A program made the translations under genes and the position numbers. From an uncultured Devosia sp. (GTDB taxonomy: Bacteria; Pseudomonadota; Alphaproteobacteria; Rhizobiales; Devosiaceae), in assembly GCF_913055165.1 (NCBI RefSeq), contig NZ_CAJXJS010000021.1, forward strand, positions 1 to 63,020: a stretch of DNA of 63,020 nt. The letters run 5' to 3'. The notes below the pieces were generated by a model. It was given only the letters and a program-made list of their open reading frames with translations, had not been told where the DNA came from and did not search any database. Numbering within the stretch: position 1 is the first letter of the stretch; each line of letters opens with the position of its first letter. Below, in pieces: positions 1 to 9,279 of this stretch.

Positions 1-464
1 CCGGAGGGCTTCTGCTTGCGGATGACGATGTCGCGCGGGCCGGGTGCGATATCGGCGACGATCTCATTGCCGTCCTGTCCGTCGCTGGTCAGCAGCGGCG
101 CGGCCGCAAAAGCCTCTTCCTTGCGGCGCGAGCTTTTCCAGGCCCAGGACCCCGCATCCCATTTGTCGGGACGCTGCGTACCCGTCGTGTAGATGATCGG
201 GATGCCCTTGCCGCGGCAGGTCTCGATGAGCTTTTGCAGCACCGGCATGGCTTCCCAGGCATATTCGCCGCAGGAAGTGCGCCATTTCTTGATGCTCTCG
301 AGGATCGGCGTCGGCTTCTCGTCGCAGAAGGCGTAGTTGACGTCGATGATGAGCAGCGCCGGCCGCTTGCCCCAGTCCGCCAGCGAACCGAATCCGGAGG
401 AGGCAAAGACCGCCTTGTCTTCCTCGCTCAGATACTTGTCCCAAATACGCTCGGTCATGGTCAT
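1..464 (-). CDS. Isochorismatase-family cysteine hydrolase, N-terminal part (cut by window edge; in frame with MFS gene)
   Basis: The reading frame begins with two ATGs (464 and 458) behind a GGGAG ribosome-binding site and runs off the left edge, so only about 154 residues are visible. The protein resembles the complete hydrolase at 8437-9153: both share a W..(F/Y)LSE.DK start, KPAL-(L/V)-LID with the presumed catalytic Asp, and P-I-x-E-S around residue 55. That family (N-carbamoylsarcosine amidase and isochorismatase-like) uses an Asp-Lys-Cys triad; the Lys and Cys lie outside this window. No stop codon separates this frame from the MFS gene upstream (465-1730), so it may be made as a fusion, although the ribosome-binding site argues for separate translation. 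Substrate unknown; an amidohydrolase acting on an imported amide is inference. Confidence 0.8.
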   Translation of the reverse strand, partial: MTMTERIWDKYLSEEDKAVFASSGFGSLADWGKRPALLIIDVNYAFCDEKPTPILESIKKWRTSCGEYAWEAMPVLQKLIETCRGKGIPIIYTTGTQRPDKWDAGSWAWKSSRRKEEAFAAAPLLTSDGQDGNEIVADIAPGPRDIVIRKQKPS

Positions 465-1730
465 AGGTCTCCCAGGTTGGTGTGAAGATGGATGCTCGTG
501 TGGTCTGGTCGTCAGCAGGTGCCGGCCGCCGAGCAGGAAGACGGCACCGAAAGCGATGAGAAGCAGGGCGTTTATGAAAAGGCCGCCGTCGTAGCCGATG
601 TGGCCGACATCGACGATGATGCCGATAGCGAGCGGGCCGACCAGGTAGCCAAAGTCACCGCCGAACCGCAGCAGGCCCATGGCGGCGCCCTGCTGCCGGG
701 CCGGAACAACATCCACGGCGAGGGCGCCAATCGCCGGTCCGCCAATGCCCGAGGCAAGGCCAATGGCAATCATGCCGGCGAAGAGCATGGCGGGCGTGTC
801 GGCCAAGGCGATGCCGGTCAGGGCAGCGGCGGTGGCCAGTAGCGAGAAGCAGATGATGGCAGCGCGCGGCAGCCGGTCCACGATATAGGCCGCCACCGGC
901 AGGGACATCAGGTTGGCCACGGCCGACAGCGACATGGCCAGACCGAGTTGGTCAGGCCCGATGGCGTAACGCTGATCCGCCAGGAGGGGGATCAATTGCC
1001 ACTGCCCGGCTGTCCGGGTCAGGAAGAAGCCGAAATTGGCCAGAAGGACGCAGAGGAAGGGCAGGATCAGCAACAGACCCAGCATGCTGCGAGAGCCTGC
1101 ATGGTGAGGTTCTTCGAGATGCGACTTTCCATCCTTGAACAGCAGGAGCGGCAGCAGACCCGACAGCAATCCGATGATCGCGGCGACCCAAAATGGCCCG
1201 GAAAGGCCGAACAGATTGGCCGCCAGGCCACCGACACTGGGTCCGAAGGCCCCACCGACCAGGGTCGCCCCCTGAAACATCGACATGACCTTGCCGCGCA
1301 TACGCCGATTACTGTTCTGCGCCAGGTAGATCATGGCGGCGGTCATGAAGAGGCCTGACCCCACGCCCTGCATGATACGTCCGGCCAGGAGGACCGTGTA
1401 GTCCGGCGCAACTGCGCCCATGACGGCACCGAGGGAGCAGAGCAAGAGGCCAATGCCGAGCAGGGGCCGGATCCCCACACGCGAGGCGAAGTGCCCGGCG
1501 GGTAGGTCCGCCACCAGCCGGCCGGCGGCGAAGACCGTGATCATCAGCCCGATCTGCCAATCGGGCACGGCAAAGCTCTGCGCATAGATGGCCATCACCG
1601 GTGTCAGCATGCCGAACAGCATCATGTGCCCGGCTACAGCCACCAACGCGACCGGTAGATAGGGCATGGCCTTGAGTGTCTCTCGCCATGTGGCGGGGGA
1701 AACCGGTAGGTCGCCGAAGAGCGCGTTCAT
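465..1730 (-). CDS. MFS transporter (frame continues without stop into the hydrolase)
   Basis: The start is ATG at 1730, 3 bases past the stop of the preceding MFS gene. The roughly 420 residues are very hydrophobic, with the glycine-rich helices of a 12-helix major facilitator (for example AAGRLVADLPAG near the helix 2-3 loop and GRIMQGVGSG in helix 4). It would be an inner-membrane secondary transporter; the direction and substrate cannot be read. It is only distantly similar to the adjacent MFS protein at 1734-2999. Oddity: after the last helix (INALLLIAFGAVFLLGG) the frame passes through a short hydrophilic stretch (about 20 residues, including HPSSHQPGRP) straight into the hydrolase start at 464. 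Either a stop codon was lost, the two are truly fused, or there is a sequence error. Confidence 0.82.
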
Positions 1731-1733
1731 GCC

Positions 1734-2999
1734 CTACTCCGCTGGCTCGGCCGGCTTGGCTGGTGCCTTGAGCGGGCCCCGGCTGACCGTGACGGCGGAG
1801 AAACCGAGTACGGTCGCGACCAGCACCGCGCCCCCGCTGTAGAAGGCCGCCGTCAGACCGAAAAGCTGACCCAGAACGCCGAACATGGCCGGGCTCAGCA
1901 CCTGCGAGAAGCGATTTGCCAAAAGGCGCAGGCCCATCAGCTTGCCGCGTTCGCTTTCGCCTACTGCATCCACCATGATCATGATGCTGACCGGCAGGTT
2001 GACGCCGACCGCACCACCGATCACGGCGGCCAGCAGCAGCATGGTGACGGGACTGGTCACGGCCAGGGGCGTCAGAACGACGCCGAAAGCGGCAATCGTG
2101 CCGGCCGCCAGCAATATCCACTCGAGGGAATAGCGCTTCATCAGTCCGTTGAGGGCGAAGCGCGACAGCATGCCGGCGAGGCCCTTGAGCGAAACCGTGA
2201 CCGCGATGAGGAAGGTGGCAAAGCCATTCTGCGCGAGATAGAGCGGCAGAAAGCTCATATAGAGCGCCTGGATATACATGACGAGGAAGGTGCCGGTCAG
2301 GCCGAACTGCACGGGGCGCGATCCGGCGAGGCCAATGCCGCGCTTGTAGCTGGAAAGGATGCCCGAAGGACTGAAGGCGTCGCGCACCCGCACATTGCTG
2401 GCGTCGGGGTGCGGGTATTTGGTGCTGAGCCAGAAGAGGGCGATCATGAACAGGATGCAGGCAACCAGCGAGGCGATGAAGGCAGCGCGATAGCCATCAT
2501 TTGGGACGGCAAAGGCCGAGGCGATGAGACCGCCGATGACCGGGCCGAGCATGCCCCCGCCCGACATCCACATGGAGTATTTCTTTATCGCATCGTTGCG
2601 CCGATCCCGGTCCCCATGAGCAACCAAGACCTGGAACGAGGATGCCATGATGATGACTGAGGCGCCGATCAGCACCTGGGAGAGGGCAAGCAGCGCGATA
2701 CCGGTGGCAAAGACAGTGCAGACCAGCGAGGCCAACAAGAACCAGGAGCCGTATTTCAGCATCTTCATCGGCCCGATGGAGTCGATGAGCTGCCCGGCCG
2801 GCATGGCAATGACGATCGGCAGGAGCGCCTTGAGCGTTACCATCAGCCCCACCGCGAAGGTGGATGCCCCCAGTTCGGTCGCGTAGAGCGCAAAGAAGGG
2901 GTTGGCGAGACCCTGGATGGTAAAGAAAACACCGCCGCCGACAACGCCGAACCGGGCGAAGCGCGCTCCGGCATCATCAGACGCAAGGTTAGTGGGCAT
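1734..2999 (-). CDS. MFS transporter
   Basis: A 421-residue integral membrane protein with the length and 12-helix pattern of the major facilitator superfamily. Helix 1 begins near residue 18 (FGVVGGGVFFTIQGLANPF), and a loop with GQLIDSIGPMK lies between helices 2 and 3, at the position of the MFS motif A. The ATG start at 2999 overlaps the end of the ABC ATPase gene by 11 bases, so it is translationally coupled to the peptide-type ABC operon. An operon carrying an importer plus two MFS proteins suggests one of them exports a product or takes up a related compound; this is inference. Substrate unknown. Confidence 0.85.
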   Translation of the reverse strand: MPTNLASDDAGARFARFGVVGGGVFFTIQGLANPFFALYATELGASTFAVGLMVTLKALLPIVIAMPAGQLIDSIGPMKMLKYGSWFLLASLVCTVFATGIALLALSQVLIGASVIIMASSFQVLVAHGDRDRRNDAIKKYSMWMSGGGMLGPVIGGLIASAFAVPNDGYRAAFIASLVACILFMIALFWLSTKYPHPDASNVRVRDAFSPSGILSSYKRGIGLAGSRPVQFGLTGTFLVMYIQALYMSFLPLYLAQNGFATFLIAVTVSLKGLAGMLSRFALNGLMKRYSLEWILLAAGTIAAFGVVLTPLAVTSPVTMLLLAAVIGGAVGVNLPVSIMIMVDAVGESERGKLMGLRLLANRFSQVLSPAMFGVLGQLFGLTAAFYSGGAVLVATVLGFSAVTVSRGPLKAPAKPAEPAE

Positions 3000-4947
3000 A
3001 GTGGCAGGCTACCTGTCTTGAAAGGTCATGGTCGGGCAAGGCCGGCTTTTCGGCGCGGCAGCGATCAGTCGCCATCGGACAACGCGAGGCAAAGGCGCAG
3101 CCCTTGGGAAGGTTGAGGGGGCTGGGCAGTTCGCCCTGGAGAGGCGTTGCCGCGCGGCGGCTCTCTACCACCGGGTCGGGGACCGGGACCGCGTCGATCA
3201 GCGCGCGCGTATAGGGATGACGCGGATCGGCGAATACTTCTTCGGCCGCGCCATATTCCACCACCTCGCCCAGATACATCACGGCGATGCGGTCCGAGAT
3301 GTAGCGGACGGTCAGCAGGTCGTGGGAAATGAAAACGAAGCTGATCCCCAGCTCCTCTTTGAGATCGACCAGCAGGTTGATGATCTGGGCGCGCACCGAC
3401 ACATCGAGCGCCGAAGTGGGTTCGTCGGCCACCACGACCGATGGATTGAGCGCGAGCGCCCTGGCCACGGCCACTCGCTGACGCTGGCCGCCGCTCAGCT
3501 GGTGCGGGTAGCGCTCGACAAAGGCCGGATCGAGGCCAACCTGGCTGATCAGGCGCTTGACCGTGTCGAGTCTCTCGGCCTTGCTGCCACGTGATTTGAC
3601 CACAAGCGGCTCGGCGACGATGTCGCCGATGGTCATCTTGGGGTTGAACGAAGCCGCTGGATCCTGAAACACCATCTGCGCCAGGCCGGCGATGAAGATA
3701 TCGCCAGATGTGGGCCTCTCGAGGCCCAGCAGCATGCGGGCGACAGTGCTCTTGCCGCACCCGCTTTCGCCCACGATGCCGAGCGTCTCTCCCTTGTGGA
3801 CCCGCAAGTTGACGCCGTTGACCGCGCGTACAACCATTTTGCGCGATGTGGCGAACTGCTTCCTGAGAGCGTTGAGCTCGACCACGACGCTGCCATCGGG
3901 CTCGAACGGCTTGTTGAGCCGCGTCGCGTGCTGCTGCCCCGTCGCCAAGGCCTGCTCCAGACCATGCGGCGTCCAGCAGGCCGCCGTGTGTTCATGTCCG
4001 CGATCTGTCAGGCGCGGCGCTTCGGCAAGGCATCGGTCATGGGCGGCCGCGCATCGATCCTTGAAGGCGCAGCCCGTGATTTCGTGACGCATGTCCGGCG
4101 GCAAGCCCGAGATCTGGGGGAGCCGTTCGCTCTTGAGCATGGTTGTGCTCGGTATGGTGCCGAGCAGGCTCTGTGTGTAGGGGTGTGCCGGATTGGCAAA
4201 GATGTCTTCCACCCGGCCGAACTCGACAATGCGGCCGGCATACATGACCGCCACCTTGTGGGCGAAGCGTGCCACCAGCCCCAGATCGTGGGTGATGAAC
4301 ATCATGGCCGAGCCTGCCTCGGCAGTGAGGGTCTTGAGCACTTCGACGATTTGCGCCTGGATGGTGACATCGAGCGCTGTCGTCGGTTCGTCGGCAATCA
4401 CCAGTTGCGGGCGGCTCGCCAAAGCCATGGCGATCATGACACGCTGGCGCATGCCGCCGCTCATTTCGAAGGGATAGGCCTCGATGCGGCGTTCCGGTTC
4501 GGGAATACCCACCTTGTCCAGCCACTTGATGGCCTCGGCGCGCGCCTGGTCCCGATTGAGGCGCAAATTCCGCATGATCGGTTCGATCATTTGCCGGGAG
4601 ATGCGCATGACCGGATCGAGCGAGGACATGGGATCCTGAAAGACCGTTCCGACCAGGCGCCCCCGCACAGTGTTGAGCTGACCTTCGCTGAGGCGCGAAA
4701 TGTCTCGCCCATCGAGCAATATCTCGCCGCCCACCACCCTGCCGGGATGGGTCAGCAATCGCAGGATCGACATGGCCATGGCGCTCTTGCCCGAGCCGCT
4801 TTCACCCACGACTGCGAGGCGCTCGCCGCGCTCGATGGTGAAGGACACGCCATCCACGGCCTTGACCGTGCCGGAGGCGGTCTGAAACTGGGTGCGCAAA
4901 TCGCGCACTTCGAGCAGGGTGGTCTTGACGGGAGCCTGGTAGTTCAT
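2989..4947 (-). CDS. Fused peptide-type ABC transporter ATPase (DppD-DppF-like, two nucleotide-binding domains)
   Basis: The 652-residue protein carries two complete ABC ATPase domains in tandem, as in GsiA/YejF-type fusions. NBD1 has Walker [10 protein letters not shown], signature MSGGMRQR and Walker [13 protein letters not shown], followed by the oligopeptide-type C-terminal extension with a cysteine cluster ([15 protein letters not shown]). NBD2 has [17 protein letters not shown] and [11 protein letters not shown] and the same extension. It would energize the DppB/DppC-like permeases just upstream. The start was set at 4947, where a strong GAGGAGG lies 5 bases upstream. Oddity: in NBD2 the stretch between Walker A and the Q-loop is short (SGDIFIAG leads directly into QMVFQDP), lacking roughly 15-18 residues usual in this family. 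Confidence 0.93.
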   Translation of the reverse strand: MNYQAPVKTTLLEVRDLRTQFQTASGTVKAVDGVSFTIERGERLAVVGESGSGKSAMAMSILRLLTHPGRVVGGEILLDGRDISRLSEGQLNTVRGRLVGTVFQDPMSSLDPVMRISRQMIEPIMRNLRLNRDQARAEAIKWLDKVGIPEPERRIEAYPFEMSGGMRQRVMIAMALASRPQLVIADEPTTALDVTIQAQIVEVLKTLTAEAGSAMMFITHDLGLVARFAHKVAVMYAGRIVEFGRVEDIFANPAHPYTQSLLGTIPSTTMLKSERLPQISGLPPDMRHEITGCAFKDRCAAAHDRCLAEAPRLTDRGHEHTAACWTPHGLEQALATGQQHATRLNKPFEPDGSVVVELNALRKQFATSRKMVVRAVNGVNLRVHKGETLGIVGESGCGKSTVARMLLGLERPTSGDIFIAGLAQMVFQDPAASFNPKMTIGDIVAEPLVVKSRGSKAERLDTVKRLISQVGLDPAFVERYPHQLSGGQRQRVAVARALALNPSVVVADEPTSALDVSVRAQIINLLVDLKEELGISFVFISHDLLTVRYISDRIAVMYLGEVVEYGAAEEVFADPRHPYTRALIDAVPVPDPVVESRRAATPLQGELPSPLNLPKGCAFASRCPMATDRCRAEKPALPDHDLSRQVACHYAH

Positions 4948-4957
4948 GTTGGCCTCC

Positions 4958-5845
4958 TCAGTGCGAACGGGGGTCGAGCAGCTCGCGGACACCGTCCGAG
5001 AGGAAGTGCAGGCCGATGGCGATCAACAGGATGACCACGCCCGGCAGGGTCGAAATCCACCAGGCCTGTTCGAGATAGGTCTGGCCGTCGCGCACGATGT
5101 TTCCCAGCGATGGTTGGGGCGGCATGATGCCAAGGCCGAGGAAGCTGAGGCTGGCCTCAACCAGGATGGCATTGGCCGCCGCAATGCTGGCGGCCACCAG
5201 CATGGGTGCGATGGTGTTGGGGACGATGTGACGGGTCATCAGCCAATATTGGGAAGCATCCACCGTGCGGGCCGCATCGATGAAGGCGCGGGAGCGCAGG
5301 CTCAGGACCTGCGAGCGCTGCAGGCGGATGAAGCGGGGTACATCGGCCAGCGAGATAGCGAAGATGACCGGCACGATGCCTGTGCCCATCACCGAGACCA
5401 GGCCGATAGCCAGGAGCAGCGAGGGGAAGGCCAGGAAGATATCGACGACGGTCATGATCGCCCGGTCGAGCCAGCCGCCATAGAAGCCGGCAAGTGTGCC
5501 CAGCACCATGCCGAAGGTCAGGGCAATCGAGGCGACGCTGAACCCGACCAGCAGAGAGATCTGCACGCCGGCCAGGGTGCGGCTGAAGATGTCCCTTCCC
5601 ATCTTGTCGGTACCGAACACATGTTCGATCGAGGGGAACTGCATCATGGCGCGCAGATTGGTTTCGAGCGGCTTCTGGATCGGCAGGACCGGCGCGAGGA
5701 TGGTGAGAACCAGGATCGGGATCAGGATGAGCAGCGCGAGCCGCACTTTTGCATGCGACAGCAGGGGGTGGCGCGAGGCGGCCAGAAGGATGGCGAATGG
5801 ACCGGTCTTGGGTGCCGATGTCGTCGTGAGCGTGATGTCGGTCAT
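4958..5845 (-). CDS. Peptide-type ABC transporter permease (DppC-like)
   Basis: A 295-residue inner-membrane permease of the OppC/DppC type. It has an N-terminal helix (residues about 34-55), then the hallmark periplasmic segment with FGTDKMGRDIFSR, the family-typical H/F-GTDxxGRDxxSR motif, and five further helices. The cytoplasmic loop containing EAA-like ARTVDASQYWLMTRHIVPN contacts the ATPase. It pairs with the DppB-like permease upstream (15-base gap) and the fused ATPase downstream (10-base gap). The substrate is usually a peptide or another small amide or amino compound; the actual ligand is unknown. Confidence 0.93.
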   Translation of the reverse strand: MTDITLTTTSAPKTGPFAILLAASRHPLLSHAKVRLALLILIPILVLTILAPVLPIQKPLETNLRAMMQFPSIEHVFGTDKMGRDIFSRTLAGVQISLLVGFSVASIALTFGMVLGTLAGFYGGWLDRAIMTVVDIFLAFPSLLLAIGLVSVMGTGIVPVIFAISLADVPRFIRLQRSQVLSLRSRAFIDAARTVDASQYWLMTRHIVPNTIAPMLVAASIAAANAILVEASLSFLGLGIMPPQPSLGNIVRDGQTYLEQAWWISTLPGVVILLIAIGLHFLSDGVRELLDPRSH

Positions 5846-5860
5846 GGGAGGGGTCCTTGC

Positions 5861-6808
5861 CTAGAACTGCACGCGAGGATCGAGGGTCTTGTAGATGAGG
5901 TCGGTCGCGAAATTGATGACGACGAAGAGCAGCGCGTAGAACACGATCAGCGTCTGCACGAGCTGGTAGTCGCGGCTGTTGATGCCGGAGATGAGCAGGT
6001 TGCCCACACCGGGAATGGTGAAGATGAATTCGACAATCACGGTGCCGCCGAGCAGGTTGCCGAAGCTCAGGCCGACCACGGTGGCGATGGGGAGGGCGGC
6101 GTTCTTGAGCGCGTGACGGAACAGGACCCGCAACTCCGACCACCCCATGGAGCGGGCCGTCCGGACATAGTCCTCGTTGAGCACTTCAAGCACGGCGGTG
6201 CGGGTTATCCGAGCCAGAGTCGCCACTTGTGACAGGGACAGGACGATGACCGGCAGGGCCAGGCGGAGAACCAGCGCCCAGGGATCGCTCCAGTTCAGTT
6301 GCCCTGACGCGGGGAACCAGCCCAACCCCAGAGAAAAGATCAGCAGCAGAACCAGCGCCATCCAGAAGGAGGGCATGAGGTCGATGATCATGGCCGCGCC
6401 GGTGAGGCCGTTGTCGAGCCAGTTCCGGCCCTTGTGGGCCATGAAGGCCGCGAGCGTTCCAAGGGGGATGGAAATCAAAATCGAGAGGACAATCGTTGCC
6501 AACGCGATGCTGAGTGTGATGGGCAGCGCCCTCAGCAGCAGCTCGGCTATGGGAATGCGGGTGGTGATGGTTTCGCCAAGGTCCACCGTCACCAGATCGC
6601 GCAGGAAGCCCAGATACTGATTGACCAGCGGTTCATCCAGGCCCATCTGCTCACGCAGAGCCTGAAGCGCCTCGCCGGACAGGGTGTCGCCCGCCATGGC
6701 CGAAGCCGCATCACCGGGGATAAGCCGGAGGGTAAAGAACACCAGGGTGATCACACCAAGCACGGTGATGAGCATCTGGACCAGTTTCTTTGCGGTGTAT
6801 TCGGCCAT
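5861..6808 (-). CDS. Peptide-type ABC transporter permease (DppB-like)
   Basis: A 315-residue permease of the OppB/DppB family. It starts with the typical helix (KKLVQMLITVLGVITLVFF) followed by the LRLIPGD motif, and has the periplasmic GLDEPLVNQYLGFL region found in nearly all DppB proteins. The EAA-type loop is at about residues 213-232 (RTARSMGWSELRVLFRHALK), and the protein ends with the usual DPRVQF. An AGGAG site precedes the ATG. It lies 12 bases downstream of the solute-binding protein gene and forms the membrane heterodimer with the next gene. Confidence 0.94.
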   Translation of the reverse strand: MAEYTAKKLVQMLITVLGVITLVFFTLRLIPGDAASAMAGDTLSGEALQALREQMGLDEPLVNQYLGFLRDLVTVDLGETITTRIPIAELLLRALPITLSIALATIVLSILISIPLGTLAAFMAHKGRNWLDNGLTGAAMIIDLMPSFWMALVLLLIFSLGLGWFPASGQLNWSDPWALVLRLALPVIVLSLSQVATLARITRTAVLEVLNEDYVRTARSMGWSELRVLFRHALKNAALPIATVVGLSFGNLLGGTVIVEFIFTIPGVGNLLISGINSRDYQLVQTLIVFYALLFVVINFATDLIYKTLDPRVQF

Positions 6809-6820
6809 GGCAGAACGCTC

Positions 6821-8362
6821 CTATTCAGCGATGTTGACGTCGTAGAAGTTGACCTGCGCGAGGTAGTTGATGTGCACCCCGGTCACCTCTGGCTTGCCTG
6901 GCCAGAAGACGTTGTTCGAATAGGTCGCCAGATAGACGGCGTCCTCGGCCACGATCTGCTGCACCTGCTTGTACATCTCGAAGGCCTTTTCCTTGTCGGG
7001 CTCGGCGCGCGCCGCCTCGAGCAGGTTCGTGACTTCGGGATTGTCGTAGCGGGCGCCGTTCAGGCCATTGGGCACCATGTTGTCGGGGTGCAGGTAGCTG
7101 AACAGGATCATGTCGGGATTGACCGCCGGCAGCAGACGCGAGGCCATGTCGAACTCGCCCGCATTGCGCCGCTGGTTGAAGGTGGGCGTATCAACCAGTT
7201 CCATTTCCATGTTGATGCCGACTTGGCTGAGGAAATCGATCTGGAACTGCTGGAGCTCGGTAACGCCCTGCGCGGAGGTGCCCAGGTTCTTGAAGGTGAA
7301 CCCATCGGGATAGCCGGCCTCGACCAGCAGGGCCTTGGCCTTTTCAGGGTCGTATTCGTATTTGGGAACGTCGTCGGTATAGACGTCCATCCAGGGCAAT
7401 AGCATGGAGTGATGTGGCTGGGTCAGGCTGGGTGAGATGGCCTGGGTGATCGATGCATAGTCGACTGCATGGGCCATGGCCTTGCGGACCAGCGGATTGG
7501 CGAATGGCTCAAACTCGGGGTTGAGCACGCCGATGACCACGGCATAGTCTTTCACCGAATTCATGGTGAAGCCCTCGGCCTCCAGCACCTCGAGGTTTTC
7601 TTCTTTGTTGGACCGCATCACCAGGTCCACCTCTCCATTGCGCAGGGCGATGGTGGCGGTCGCTTCGTCCTTGATGATGTTGAAGACGATCGTCTCGATG
7701 GGCGCCGGGCCCTTATAGTAATCCTCGTGACGCTTGAGCACGATCTGCGAGCTGACATCGATGGATTCGAGGTAATAGGGGCCCGTGCCGATGGGCTGCC
7801 ACCGCACTTGGTCACCGGCTTCCTCGATGGCCTTCTGACTGACGATCTGGCCCTGGTGGTAATTGGCGACCGTGTGCAGGAAGTTCCCGTTCGGCGCATC
7901 CAACTCGATGATCAGCGTATAGGGATCGGGCGCTTCCATGCTGACAATGCCAGCAAGCTCCGAAGCGTATGGCGAGGCGGTCGCGGGATCCTTGATGCGA
8001 TTGAAGCTGTAGATGACGTCGGCGGCGGTGAAGTCGCCATAGTCCTTGTGGAAGGTGACCCCCTCACGCAGCTTGAAGGTCCAGGTCTTGTTGTCCGTCG
8101 TTTCCCAGGACACGGCCAGATCGGGGACGATCTCGCCGGTTTCGCCATCATAAGTGGTCAGCCCACTGAAGATGTTGAACGCGATGTTCTCGTTTTCGAT
8201 GCGGAAGATGTTGGCGGGATCGAAGCCCGCGGGGTCGTCATAGAAGCGGACTGTGAGAGTCTTGCCCTGGGCCAGGGCCGGCGACGAAATAGTGAGAACC
8301 AGCATCGTGGATGCCAGCAAGGTCAGGGTCGCGGCAAGCAGTTTGCGGATGTTGCCAATCAT
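6821..8362 (-). CDS. ABC transporter solute-binding protein, family 5 (peptide type)
   Basis: A 513-residue periplasmic binding protein. Residues 1-31 form a Sec signal peptide (hydrophobic core LLAATLTLLASTMLVL, cleavage after ALA). The mature part has the SBP family 5 layout, including FNIFSGLTTYDGETGEIVPD and the signature region W-x-F-x-L-R-E-G-V-x-F-H (TWTFKLREGVTFH, residues about 96-108). It captures the ligand for the DppB/DppC/ATPase complex encoded downstream. Many members of this family bind non-peptide ligands, so the flanking hydrolases hint at an amide or carbamoyl compound (inference). Confidence 0.94.
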   Translation of the reverse strand: MIGNIRKLLAATLTLLASTMLVLTISSPALAQGKTLTVRFYDDPAGFDPANIFRIENENIAFNIFSGLTTYDGETGEIVPDLAVSWETTDNKTWTFKLREGVTFHKDYGDFTAADVIYSFNRIKDPATASPYASELAGIVSMEAPDPYTLIIELDAPNGNFLHTVANYHQGQIVSQKAIEEAGDQVRWQPIGTGPYYLESIDVSSQIVLKRHEDYYKGPAPIETIVFNIIKDEATATIALRNGEVDLVMRSNKEENLEVLEAEGFTMNSVKDYAVVIGVLNPEFEPFANPLVRKAMAHAVDYASITQAISPSLTQPHHSMLLPWMDVYTDDVPKYEYDPEKAKALLVEAGYPDGFTFKNLGTSAQGVTELQQFQIDFLSQVGINMEMELVDTPTFNQRRNAGEFDMASRLLPAVNPDMILFSYLHPDNMVPNGLNGARYDNPEVTNLLEAARAEPDKEKAFEMYKQVQQIVAEDAVYLATYSNNVFWPGKPEVTGVHINYLAQVNFYDVNIAE

Positions 8363-8385
8363 TGTCGTTCCTCGAAGAGGTGGGT

Positions 8386-8404
8386 GGGGCGGCGACGCCG
8401 CCCC
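8386..8404 (-). promoter_or_regulatory. GC-rich hairpin between hydrolase and solute-binding protein genes
   Basis: An 8-bp perfect stem (GGGGCGGC with GCCGCCCC) closes a 3-base loop inside the 74-base gap between the hydrolase and the binding-protein gene. There is no T-run, so it is more likely an mRNA-processing or stability element, or an attenuator that separates hydrolase from transporter levels, than a full terminator. Confidence 0.4.
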
Positions 8405-8436
8405 CGTCGAGGAAGCGGCGGGGACGAAAGGTTCAG

Positions 8437-9153
8437 TCAGCTGGCCATGCGGGTCAGCGCGGGTTCGGACCCTGCTGCCAGCTTGCGGAAATAGGCCTTG
8501 GCGAATTCCGCATCGACGACATCGGCATATTTCTGATGCATGTCGTAGAGGTTCATCCAGTGTGATGCCTCGGTGCGGTCATAGGCGCAGTCCATCGGCA
8601 CGCCGACCTTGAAACGGTGCGTGGCCGCATCGACGGCACTGGCGCGCAGGCAGCCGCTGGTGGATTCACCACACAGAATGACCGTATCGATGCCCATCGA
8701 AATCAGGTGGAAGGCCAGCGGCGTCCCCTGGAAGCCGCTCGGCGCGGTCTTTTCGATCACCACTTCGCCGGCAATGGGGGCGACCTCGTCGCAGATCTGC
8801 TCGCCCTTGCGCTTCATCTCAGCGCTCATGGTGGAGGCGCGCGGCTTGCGGTGCACCCATGGCTTCATGCCATTGTTCAGCCCCTTGACGTGCACGACCG
8901 GAACGCCGGTCTCGCGGGCGACAGCCAATAGTTCGGCGGTCTTGTCCACGGCCGCCCAGCCCTCAAGACCCATGCTGCCCGGCCAGGTCTTCATCGATTC
9001 AAAGATCGGTTCGCGCGTGAGACCGACCACGCTGTAATACATGTCGATCAGCACCAGCGCTGGCTTGGTGCCGAACCCCGAAAGCTCCTTCTTGCCCCAT
9101 TGCTGATCGTGCAGCTTGTCCCGCTCGCTGAGGAAGTTTTCCCAACCATACAT
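8437..9153 (-). CDS. Isochorismatase-family cysteine hydrolase (N-carbamoylsarcosine amidase-like)
   Basis: A 238-residue cytosolic hydrolase with the full Asp-Lys-Cys triad of the family: Asp37 in ALVLIDMYY, Lys135 in VIEKTAPSGF and nucleophile Cys168 in CGESTSGCLRASAVDA. The G-x-T/S-x-x-C-L-R/V-xx-S pattern around the Cys matches N-carbamoylsarcosine amidases and maleamate/biuret-type amidohydrolases, which release ammonia from a carbamoyl or amide group. The start at 9153 has an AGGAG site 7 bases upstream. It is the first gene of the leftward operon with the peptide-type importer and is paralogous to the partial hydrolase at 1-464. Exact substrate not determined. Confidence 0.85.
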   Translation of the reverse strand: MYGWENFLSERDKLHDQQWGKKELSGFGTKPALVLIDMYYSVVGLTREPIFESMKTWPGSMGLEGWAAVDKTAELLAVARETGVPVVHVKGLNNGMKPWVHRKPRASTMSAEMKRKGEQICDEVAPIAGEVVIEKTAPSGFQGTPLAFHLISMGIDTVILCGESTSGCLRASAVDAATHRFKVGVPMDCAYDRTEASHWMNLYDMHQKYADVVDAEFAKAYFRKLAAGSEPALTRMAS

Positions 9154-9173
9154 TGCCAGTCTCCTTGTCAACG

Positions 9174-9230
9174 CCAATTTGCCTATTTCTTAGGCGATAT
9201 TTAACAGTGATTAGCGTATTGGCAATTTGG
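9174..9230. promoter_or_regulatory. Imperfect inverted repeat in the LysR/hydrolase divergent promoter region
   Basis: CCAATTTGCC (9174-9183) and GGCAATTTGG (9221-9230) are inverted repeats with one mismatch, 37 bases apart, in the 126-base gap between the hydrolase operon and the divergent LysR gene. The AT-rich centre contains several T-N11-A candidates. This is a plausible regulator/activator site pair for the LysR protein; not demonstrated. Confidence 0.35.
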
Positions 9231-9279
9231 TCCGGTTCAAGCAAAACTAACTACACTCCTTCATAAGCCGGACTAATGA

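Noticed and set aside
3796..6232. Two long plus-strand open frames (about 412 and 428 codons) opposite the peptide-type ABC genes
   Set aside because: They are antisense shadows of the ATPase and permease genes with no recognisable domain.
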